A stretch of DNA of 64,000 nt, taken from positions 20,569-84,568 of the forward strand of contig NZ_FNVU01000014.1 of assembly GCF_900107965.1 (NCBI RefSeq), read 5' to 3'. The notes below the pieces were generated by a model. That model did no database searches. It was given only the letters and a program-made list of their open reading frames with translations, and was not told where the DNA came from. Shown here in pieces: positions 7,963-14,169 of this stretch. The position numbers and the translations under genes are program-made. The DNA comes from Actinacidiphila yanglinensis (GTDB lineage Bacteria; Actinomycetota; Actinomycetes; Streptomycetales; Streptomycetaceae). The first letter of the stretch is position 1. Each line of letters starts with the position of its first letter.

Positions 7963-8395
7963 GTACGCTCGGGGCCTACTCGACAACAACACCGTGATTC
8001 TGCGCAAGTGGATCGACCCTGCGGAACTCCCCACCGAGGTCGCGATCACCGCCATCACCCTGGCAGAGCTTTCCGCCAGCCCACACGGGGTGCGCAGGAA
8101 CGAGGACCAGAGAGACTACGACGAGCACGCGGAACGCGGCCGGCGCCTGAACATCCTGCAGCGCGCCGAGAACGAGTTCGACCCCATCCCCTTCGACACC
8201 GAAGCCGCCCGCCTCTACGGCAGAGTCCGCGCATCCGTGATCAGCGCCGGCCGCAAACCCCCGCCGCCGCGCCGCCGACCTCATGATCGCCGAGGAACTC
8301 CCCCTCTTCACCGCCAACCGCGACGAGTACAAGGGCCTCGACGGGCTCCTCCCGTCGTACCCGTCACCCGGCCCACCATCCTCCACGACCGGTAG
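7952..8395 (+). pseudogene. VapC-type PIN toxin, copy 1 (start lost, frameshifted)
   Basis: The frame starting near 7952 reads AEYARGLLDNNTVILRKWIDP...VAITAITLAELSASPHGVRR, the N-terminus of a PIN-domain RNase, and continues through FDTEAARLYGRVRASV. The ATG seen in copy 2 is replaced here by ACTG, so no normal start remains. The end (RRAADLMIAEELPLFTANRD) is only found in another frame after about 8260, and the final strand is shifted again. The first acidic motif LLDNN keeps its Asp. It is homologous to copy 2 at 12376. Confidence 0.7.
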
Positions 8396-8405
8396 CGTCT
8401 GCTCG

Positions 8406-8535
8406 CCGCACCGCATCCGCACCATGCACAGCGGTACGACTCGGTCGACCGCGGGCGCCAACGGCAGCGGCCCAGAGGGCACTTCGGGATCCGGCACGTA
8501 TCGCTGACCAGCACATACGCTGACAGAAGCCCCCC
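8406..8535. repeat. Conserved P-arm segment before att3
   Basis: CCGCACCG at 8406 and CCGCACCA at 8417 form the 11-bp-spaced pair, 130 bp before the att3 core. The segment goes on with CAGCGGTACG, GGCACTTCGGG and GCTGACCAGCAC, matching the arms of att1 and att2. It begins only 10 bp after the toxin relic. The same toxin-arm junction is repeated at 12.69 kb. Confidence 0.55.
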
Positions 8536-8581
8536 TGATTCCCAAGCTCAGAGCGCGGGTTCGATTCCCGTCATCCGCTCC
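8536..8581 (+). repeat. att3: 3' fragment of tRNA-Gly(CCC), integration core
   Basis: This is the same fragment as att1 from the anticodon loop to CTCC, followed by GAAG instead of the usual A-T-A. It marks the right end of the element with Shedu and the first VapBC module. Confidence 0.85.
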
Positions 8582-8586
8582 GAAGT

Positions 8587-8617
8587 AAAAGGCCCAGGTC
8601 AATGACCCGGGCCTTTT
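8587..8617 (+). terminator. Hairpin terminator after att3
   Basis: AAAAGGCCC pairs with GGGCCTTTT, extended by GGTC/GACC, and ends in a T-run. It lies where the tRNA terminator belongs, but its sequence differs from those after att1 and att4. Confidence 0.75.
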
Positions 8618-8790
8618 ATGCTGTCGCCTCTTCAGTTATGCGGCACCCGTTACGTGCATGATTGGTTAGCAGCCGCTTCTCTGCGATGCGCACATGGCGA
8701 CCCACCTTGACGAAGGTGGCGCCCCGCTCAAGCGATCCAACAGCGGAGGGATGGACCAGGCCTGGTCGGCGACAGGGCCTGTAATCTGCT
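8616..8790 (-). pseudogene. Excisionase (Xis-like HTH) relic
   Basis: On the minus strand the translation SLERGATFVKVGRHVRIAEKRLL matches the C-terminal half of small excision/MerR-type winged helices (G..P.VKVGR..RI...L). The first helices and a credible start are missing. It reads toward att3, the place where an xis-int pair normally sits beside the attachment site. The integrase that should follow is absent. Confidence 0.4.
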
Positions 8791-8860
8791 CTTCGCCGGG
8801 CTCGTGAGAACCGTGAACCTGATCGGCCACGGCATGCGGCCAGGCCCTCGCGGTGGACGG

Positions 8861-9289
8861 TCAAACACCCGTCCGACGTAGCCACCAGGGCCACTCAAGG
8901 GGTGCGAAGGGGTCTTGAATCGACCGGGCGTATCGGGCAGCGTCAGGTTGATGCAGGAGGCTGCGCAGCTTTCGCCGGTGCTTGCTGGGGAGGGCCAGGC
9001 AGGCCCTCTCGATAAGCGTTCTCCCTGACTCAACCCAGGCGGCCTCTTCGTAGCAGGTCGGGTGATCGCCCCAACGCGGGTCCCGCCGCTTTCCTGTGGC
9101 CTTCCAGGCTCGGAACGCATAGGTCACAGCGCCAGGTTCGAGACCGTTTCGACGCTCGAAGTCGCGGATCTTACGCTGGGTAGAGAGTGGCAACCCATGG
9201 AACGTTGGCGTCGAACTGCGACGGGCGAGCCAGGGACGGTGGCGGAGCTGAATTGCTGCTCTTACGGTGGCCGGCGACCGGCGAGGCAT
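8861..9289 (-). CDS. Conserved-looking hypothetical protein
   Basis: The 142-aa protein starts MPRRSPATVRAAIQLRHRPW at the ATG at 9289. It is basic and helical, with no signal peptide or membrane segment. The C-terminal half (LALPSKHRRKLRSLLHQPDAARYARSIQDPF...WPWWLRR) looks like a structured, selected sequence rather than a shadow, and codon bias supports coding. I do not recognise a function. It lies in the small element between att3 and att4, on the strand opposite to the next gene. Confidence 0.5.
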   Translation of the reverse strand: MPRRSPATVRAAIQLRHRPWLARRSSTPTFHGLPLSTQRKIRDFERRNGLEPGAVTYAFRAWKATGKRRDPRWGDHPTCYEEAAWVESGRTLIERACLALPSKHRRKLRSLLHQPDAARYARSIQDPFAPLEWPWWLRRTGV

Positions 9290-9493
9290 GACACTTCCAG
9301 AAGTGGACTCGCAGCCAAGGTACTTGCTGAACAGCATCGGGGTACAGCAACCTCCGTACCCGCGAGCGATCGTCACCAGCACGCGGCGAGCGGCTGACGT
9401 GCCCGGCAGACCTCAGCGACCGTCACGCCCATAATTCGACATCGAGGAGTCCTCGCCGGTGCCGCTTGACCAACCCGCAGATACGCTTCCTCC

Positions 9494-9694
9494 ATGGACT
9501 CCAGCCACGGCACGGCCGGCCCGTTGTCGGACGAAGAGGGCCAGCAGTTCGTCACCCTTCTCCGTCGCTACCTGCACCACGAGTTGGACCAGTTCGAGTT
9601 CGTCATGACCGAGACCGAGTACGGACCGATCTACGCGATCTTCACAAACAAGCTCCCGGAGGGATGGCCCGCCGAGGCGTTTCGGCCGTTCTAG
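9494..9694 (+). CDS. Small hypothetical protein (66 aa)
   Basis: The protein runs MDSSHGTAGPLSDEEGQQF and continues with LLRRYLHHELDQFEFVMTE and YGPIYAIFTNKLPEGW. It is acidic and soluble, with amphipathic helix and strand segments that look real and a natural stop. Size and style resemble small Streptomyces accessory proteins, including immunity-type partners, but no family can be named. It is one of two genes in the att3-att4 element. Confidence 0.5.
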   Translation: MDSSHGTAGPLSDEEGQQFVTLLRRYLHHELDQFEFVMTETEYGPIYAIFTNKLPEGWPAEAFRPF

Positions 9695-9717
9695 GCAACG
9701 GGGCCGACCACGACGCT

Positions 9718-9736
9718 CGTGCCCGCTGCGTGCCCG
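9718..9736. repeat. Arm-type direct repeat pair left of att4
   Basis: CGTGCCCG occurs at 9718 and 9729, 11 bp apart, beginning 128 bp before the att4 core. Spacing and distance equal those at att1, but the repeat sequence differs, so att4 may belong to a sister element using the same tRNA with a different integrase specificity. Confidence 0.4.
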
Positions 9737-9845
9737 ATAGGGCGGGGAGTCACGGGGAGAAGGGGTGGTCAGCAGTCGGAGCCGATGCGCCATCATGCAA
9801 GGCATTCATGCTGGTCAGCCAGACCATCCCATCCTCAACGCGCCG

Positions 9846-9892
9846 TGATTCCCAAGCTCAGAGCACGGGTTCGATTCCCGTCATCCGCTCCA
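9846..9892 (+). repeat. att4: 3' fragment of tRNA-Gly(CCC), integration core
   Basis: This is the fourth copy of the tRNA 3' fragment, with one change (GAGCACGGG for GAGCGCGGG) in the T-stem region. It is complete to CTCCA and followed by the same TAAA... context as att2. It marks the right end of the small att3-att4 element. Confidence 0.85.
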
Positions 9893-9897
9893 TAAAG

Positions 9898-9925
9898 AAG
9901 CCCCAGCTCACCGAGTTGGGGCTTT
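9898..9925 (+). terminator. Hairpin terminator after att4
   Basis: AAGCCCCAGCTC pairs with GAGTTGGGGCTT around a 3-4-nt loop, followed by TGTCGTTGTCC as after att1. Confidence 0.7.
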
Positions 9926-9953
9926 GTCGTTGTCCGGACCAATTACCGGACTG

Positions 9954-10226
9954 CGTGCCATTGCCGTGTCACAAGGCGGGGAATTCCGGCGCCCGATCGT
10001 ACCGAGCGACCGCGGGCGACTGCTGGGCCCCTGGGCATTCTCGTATGGCGAGACGCATTTCCGGTGAACTGCGCCACATGAAATCGCGTGGATTGCACCG
10101 GTTGATCCGGATACACACACCGGTTTCGGGGCGAAGATCCTGCGTCGCGAGGCCCTGTTGCCCCGCCGCAGCCAACCTCGACAAGGTGTGCCACTGACGT
10201 GCCACTTGAGCCAGCCGAGCTGGCGG
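9954..10226. other. Gene-free stretch right of att4 with paired GTGCC repeats
   Basis: No credible gene lies here. CGTGCCA at 9954 and CGTGTCA at 9965 are 11 bp apart and 61 bp after the core. A second pair, GTGCCACT at 10188 and 10199, is also spaced 11 bp. Both resemble the left pair at 9718 and would fit P' arm sites of the att4-type element. Confidence 0.35.
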
Positions 10227-10962
10227 TTACCGCTCCTTCGCCGCAATCGCGTCTGCCCGCGCCCTGGCCTGCCCCAGTTGGCTCGCGCTCAAGCACCGCA
10301 CCTGCCAGATCAGGTCGCCAACTCGGTGAGAAGCTGTTTTCCGCACGGCGATTAAAACGGGAAAAGCGGTACCCGTCACCGCAGTGAGATCCCTCTCGGG
10401 TATGTCGAGCAGAGCAGAGAAGTCCCCGAGCAGTTCAGAACTCAGGGAAACGCGGCACACCTCCATACGTTGCCGCCGACCAGTAACGCCCAGTGCTGAC
10501 CGCCAGCGTTTGGGCGATGGCACTCCAAGCGAGACCACGGTTCCAGATGAGGCGCATGAGAATCCCACCGGGTCCGGACGGATACACCATGTGCGGCGGC
10601 GTCCGAACCGGCGCCGTCGGCCCCTCGGCAGGCATGGACGCCACGAACTGAAGGACTTCCGCCTGCTGCTCCGGGCCCAAGGCGATGAACGACCGGACCA
10701 ACGTGGGGACTCCGCTTCCCCTTGACCGGCCTGCGGAACGGAGACCATCGGGCAGGGACACGTCGGCCAGAGCGAAAACGTCAGCAGCATGCCACCCGAG
10801 AACAGGAGCGAGCACGCGCAGGAGATCCGAGCCCGGCGACCCGCCACGGAGCACGGCCTCCAACTCGCTCCTCATGCCCGCCTGCTGGACAGCAGCAACC
10901 AGATCGATCCGCTTGCTGAGTGCCAGCCGTTCCAACAGGACACCGAAGCTGTCGTCCGCCAT
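10227..10962 (-). pseudogene. Frameshifted XRE-like regulatory protein
   Basis: From the ATG at 10962 the protein reads MADDSFGVLLERLALSKRIDL and continues as a Streptomyces regulator-like protein with two helical repeats (ELEAVLRGGSPGSDLLRVLAPVLG; LIWNRGLAWSAIAQTLAVSTGRYWSAATYGG). It then stops at 10435. The expected continuation (VSLSSELLGDFSALLDIPERDLTAVTG...LIWQVRCLSASQLGQ) is in the next frame down to 10227. A single-base indel near 10450-10470 therefore breaks a protein of about 240 residues. It lies between att4 and the integrase fragment. Confidence 0.65.
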
Positions 10963-11118
10963 AACTCCAAGAAGATAGCGGCGGCACGCCGACGGGAGAC
11001 GCCCGCGACTCCGTCGGATGGCGACAGCATCGGAATAGCACGCAATCCCCACCGCTGCACAGCGACTGCGGCGGGTCTCTCCACCGCAGCTGCCGGGCAC
11101 GGCACGGCCCGGCCACGC

Positions 11119-11457
11119 CTACCGGGCAACGCTTCCCTGCGAAGCGACGTTGCCGCGCCGGTCGCGGACGTGGGCGTCGATGTCCTCGGCCGGCCGTCGC
11201 TGATGCTCCAGCGTCGAGTGCTGGTGGATGAGTTGGGCCTTCTGCGAGGACTGGCCGGCGCGGACCGTGAGGTCCTTCAGCTTGGCGCCGGTGTCGGCGG
11301 CGAGGGTGTTGCCGGTGTGCCGAAGCTCGTAGAAGCGGAGGTTCAGCGGGAGACCGACGGCGGCACGAGCCCTGCGCCACCCGCTGCCGAACGTCGAGCG
11401 GCGGAACGGCGCGCCGCGCTCACCGACGAACAGCAGCCCTCCCGGCTCCTTCGCCGC
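11119..11457 (-). pseudogene. Tyrosine integrase C-terminal fragment without catalytic tyrosine
   Basis: The translation contains GGLLFVGERGAPFRRSTFGSG, YELRHTGNTLAADTGA and VRAGQSSQKAQLIHQHST. This is the catalytic half of a Streptomyces phage-type integrase, with the Arg-x-x-His-like RHTGNTLAA box. Two key positions are changed: the usual GH(S/A)S is GQSS, and the nucleophile of the IYQHAT motif is His (CAC for TAC). The arm-binding and core-binding N-terminal half is missing, and the upstream codons run into the next gene. It is a dead remnant, probably of the element that once lay to the right of att4. Confidence 0.75.
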
Positions 11458-11483
11458 GAACCACTGAATCCGGCGCTGAGCCC

Positions 11484-12014
11484 CTACCAGCCGAACTCCG
11501 GAGGCCCGACGATGCCGGCGCCGACCTGGGCCGCGAGCCAAGCGGGACGCGCCTCGTCCCCGGGCCTACCGTGGACGAACACCGTGTGTTCCGCGGTCCA
11601 CTCGGTGCAGTAGATGTCGTGGCTGTTGCTGGCGATCTGCAATTCGGCGTACTTGTACTCCTCGTACTCCAACCCGAGCTCAGGCAGGGCCGGCCACTTC
11701 AAGTTGTGCCACAGGACGTAGCACCTCGTGATGTCCGCCCAAGCCACCAGAGCGTCCCGCGCCTCGACCACCGACTTGACGCCCAGGGACACGCTCGCAA
11801 CAAACTCGCCAGCATCCTCCAACCAGGGCTCGACCTTGGCTTCCGGAAAGGCACCGACCAAGCGGTCCAAAGCATCATGGGTGTAAGCCCACGCATCCAA
11901 GTAGCACCCCGCGGGGTCGTACCAGGACGCGACAGCCAGCAATCTCTCCGCAAGATCGAGGGCTTCCCCCAGGTCCGTGGTCCGCAGCACTGGCCACGCA
12001 CGCGTGTTCCCCAT
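11484..12014 (-). CDS. Hypothetical protein (176 aa)
   Basis: The protein begins MGNTRAWPVLRTTDLGEALD and is acidic, rich in Trp and Tyr, with helices such as AERLLAVASWYDP and a strand-rich end (YKYAELQIASNSHDIYCTEW...TVFVHGRP). No signal or membrane segment is seen. The ATG at 12014 begins a well-biased reading frame. Its 3' end overlaps the upstream codons of the integrase fragment. I do not recognise a family. The mixed helix-strand style would suit an immunity or defence accessory protein, but that is a guess. Confidence 0.5.
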   Translation of the reverse strand: MGNTRAWPVLRTTDLGEALDLAERLLAVASWYDPAGCYLDAWAYTHDALDRLVGAFPEAKVEPWLEDAGEFVASVSLGVKSVVEARDALVAWADITRCYVLWHNLKWPALPELGLEYEEYKYAELQIASNSHDIYCTEWTAEHTVFVHGRPGDEARPAWLAAQVGAGIVGPPEFGW

Positions 12015-12089
12015 GCAGGCATCCTGCCGATCCCCGATTCAGCGGTCCAGCCAAATTCCGGGTCGGCCGCGGTAACTCACCCCTTCCCG

Positions 12090-12106
12090 GGAGCACGCCG
12101 TGCTCC
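12090..12106. promoter_or_regulatory. Palindromic operator of the second VapBC module
   Basis: GGAGCACGCCGTGCTCC is a perfect 17-bp palindrome around one central base, 9 bp before the antitoxin ATG. It shares its 13-bp heart with the palindrome at 7656-7672, so the two modules may cross-regulate. Confidence 0.6.
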
Positions 12107-12115
12107 TCAGGGGCC

Positions 12116-12421
12116 ATGTCAGCGCAGCCTGAGATCACCCAGCGCGATCTGCAGAATCGGTCCGAAGAGATCATGGACGCTGTTCAGGGCGGCCAGTCCT
12201 TCGCCGCCACCCGCGACGGGCATCAGATCGGGGAGCTCATTCCGCTGCGCCGCCGACGAAGGTTCGTTCCGCGCCCGGAGTTCGCGGCCACGTCCCGCAC
12301 AGCGTCGGATGTCTCACTCGATGCCTTCCGGACCGACCAGGAGGCCACGGCCGAGCAGGAGACGGACCACCCCCTATGCCCGCTGACTACGCCCAGGGCC
12401 TGCTCGACACCAACATCGTGA
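12116..12421 (+). CDS. Phd/VapB-type antitoxin, copy 2
   Basis: It begins MSAQPEITQRDLQNRSEEIM, then DAVQGGQSFAATRDGHQIGELIPL. Over the first 80 residues it is clearly paralogous to the antitoxin at 7693. The last residues differ: here the frame runs through the toxin start and stops at 12421 (101 aa), whereas copy 1 stops at a TGA just before its toxin. One base more in the C-run before the toxin ATG would explain this. The DNA-binding part is intact. Confidence 0.75.
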   Translation: MSAQPEITQRDLQNRSEEIMDAVQGGQSFAATRDGHQIGELIPLRRRRRFVPRPEFAATSRTASDVSLDAFRTDQEATAEQETDHPLCPLTTPRACSTPTS

Positions 12422-12686
12422 TCCTGCGCAAGCGGATCGACCCCGAGGAACTGCCCGCGGAAGTAGCGATCAGCGCCATCACCCTGGCCGAGTTCTCCGC
12501 CGGCCCGCACGAGGTCCGCAGAAACGACGCAAGCCACGGCGCCGGGTCGCCGACCTCAGGATCGCCGCAATCGCCGTCGCCGGGGAGCTCCCCCTCTTCA
12601 CCACCAACCCCGACGCCTACAAGGGCCTCGACGACCTCCTCATCGTCGTCCACGTCACCCGGCCCACCGTTCTCCACGAGCGGTAG
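12376..12686 (+). pseudogene. VapC-type PIN toxin, copy 2 (internal deletion and frameshift)
   Basis: The toxin starts MPADYAQGLLDTNIVILRKR and continues ...VAISAITLAEFSAGPHEVRRND, a normal PIN N-terminus with the first catalytic Asp (LLDTN) and an acidic ITLAEF motif. After residue 54 the frame breaks. The C-terminus (RRVADLRIAAIAVAGELPLF and TNPDAYKGL up to VLHER) is intact in another frame and ends at the TAG at 12686. Compared with copy 1, about 50 codons in the middle are missing. The toxin cannot be functional. Confidence 0.75.
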
Positions 12687-12696
12687 GGTTGCGCCG

Positions 12697-12825
12697 CCGG
12701 ACCACATCCGGACCACGCACGGCGGTAGGACGCTGTCACCAACGACACTGGCCACGTGGACACTTCAGGTCGCATGCACCGCTGACCGGCGCGGATGCGG
12801 AGAAGCCCTCTCGCCAGGGCGTCTG
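12697..12825. repeat. P-arm relic without tRNA core
   Basis: CCGGACCA at 12697 and 12708 (11 bp apart) begin 10 bp after the toxin stop, exactly as at att3. The following bases keep ACGGCGGTA, GGACACTTC and CCGCTGACCGGCGC in the same order. At the expected core position (about 12825-12871) no tRNA fragment remains. This marks the likely outer border of a fifth, oldest element. Confidence 0.45.
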
Positions 12826-12943
12826 CCCGCGAATTCGGGAGGCCCACCACCCGGCACCCCGGGGTGGGTTCGAGTGCTGCGCGGACCAGGTCCTCATCGG
12901 TTCGCCGCACCGAGGGGACGCACCGCTGAAGCCCTGGAAAGTC

Positions 12944-13924
12944 CTACCGGCCCGCGGTGGGAGTCTCGGTGAATCGTTTCTTGTATGCCTTGACGAAGTG
13001 GCTGCTGTCGGCGAAGTGCCATCGAGCGGCGATCTCGGACACGGTCAGCCGGGTCGAGATCAACTCCGCCCTGGCGCATTCGAGACGGCGTTCGCGCACA
13101 TATCCCATGACCGGCGACGTGGCTCCCTGGCCGAACGCGCGGTAGAGGGTGCGGACGGACACGTTCAGGGCCGCCGCGATCCCCTGGGGATTGAGATCGG
13201 GGTCGGCGAGCAGCCGGGTCTCGATGTGGCCCATCGCCGCCCTGAGGAGCGCGGGTGCGAACTCCGCGTCATCGATGACCTGGTCGTTCATCAACCCTCT
13301 GAACAGCTCCAGAGTCGCGTTGCGGGCGGCACCTGCGGCAGCGGCACCGAGTCCGTCCGCCAGTTCCGCCCAGAGACGGAGCTGGGCGAGCAGCAGGGCC
13401 GCGGCGGGCGAAGCCTGTTCCGCGGTGACCGCCCGCAGGTTCGCCGGGAAGCGGATCTCGCTCGCGGGAAGGACCAGGGTGACCGCCCGGGTGCCCCGGG
13501 CGATCTCGAAGTCCCACGGGTCCTCGTTCCTGCGCACGCACACCATCCCGGCCGCCGCCGTGGACCGCTGACCCTGGGTGGTGAAGCGCCACTCACCACT
13601 GAGCGTCACGCTCGTCACGATCCGGTCCTCGAGGTGCCCACCCGGGCCCCCGGTGCTCCCCGCGAGAGCGTCGCTGTACTGGTCCTCGAGGAAGAAGTCG
13701 AGCAGGTTCTGCTTCCAGATACGGGCGCGGTACGTCCCCTCGCTGTGCCGCGGCAGCAGCATGGGCGGCGCCGGCACCCGCTCGCCGCCCTGACGCCGCC
13801 ACTCGCTGAGCAGCACCCGGTTCCGGTTCTCGTTCGCGTACGGCACGGTGATGTCGACCACGGGCGTCGAGGGGTCCCCGATCCGCCAAGGAGACACGCT
13901 GGCTTCGGGGATCATCCAGATCAA
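12944..13924 (-). CDS. AraC-family transcriptional regulator
   Basis: The 326-aa protein has an AraC-binding-like N-terminal domain (about 30-200; WRFTTQGQRSTAAAGM and NEDPWDFEIARGTRAVTLVLP) and a C-terminal HTH pair at about 225-320 (GIAAALNVSVRTLYRAF; LTVSEIAARWHFADSSHFVKAYKKRF), the classic AraC/XylS layout of the NphR-like type. It is divergent from the FAD monooxygenase at 14170, with 245 bp between them, and probably controls it. It is the first gene to the right of the island that looks like stable chromosome. Confidence 0.85.
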   Translation of the reverse strand: MIWMIPEASVSPWRIGDPSTPVVDITVPYANENRNRVLLSEWRRQGGERVPAPPMLLPRHSEGTYRARIWKQNLLDFFLEDQYSDALAGSTGGPGGHLEDRIVTSVTLSGEWRFTTQGQRSTAAAGMVCVRRNEDPWDFEIARGTRAVTLVLPASEIRFPANLRAVTAEQASPAAALLLAQLRLWAELADGLGAAAAGAARNATLELFRGLMNDQVIDDAEFAPALLRAAMGHIETRLLADPDLNPQGIAAALNVSVRTLYRAFGQGATSPVMGYVRERRLECARAELISTRLTVSEIAARWHFADSSHFVKAYKKRFTETPTAGR

Positions 13925-14169
13925 GGTACTCCGCCCCGTACCACCGCCCCGGGGCCGGCTTCACCGTGCGGCGTCGGGTGGCACGGAAGTACCACGCACC
14001 GGGCCGACCGGTACAAGTCGCCGGTGTCCGGGCTCTGTGAGCATGAGCGGGCGACTCCCGCCCTTCCCGGGGACGAGCGGGTCTCGCCGGGCCTTCGGGT
14101 CCTGGTTCCGACTGCCTGGGCGCCTATCCGCCTGTCCGGGTCCGTTCCCCTCACCGACTGGAGTTTTCG

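Noticed and set aside
499..9892. Complete functional tRNA genes at the four att cores
   Set aside because: Each copy lacks the D-arm and the 5' acceptor strand, so none can fold into a tRNA.
12840..12880. Decayed fifth tRNA core around GGGTTCGAG
   Set aside because: Only the T-loop-like bases match, about 20 bp off the expected place; this could be chance, so only the arm is reported.
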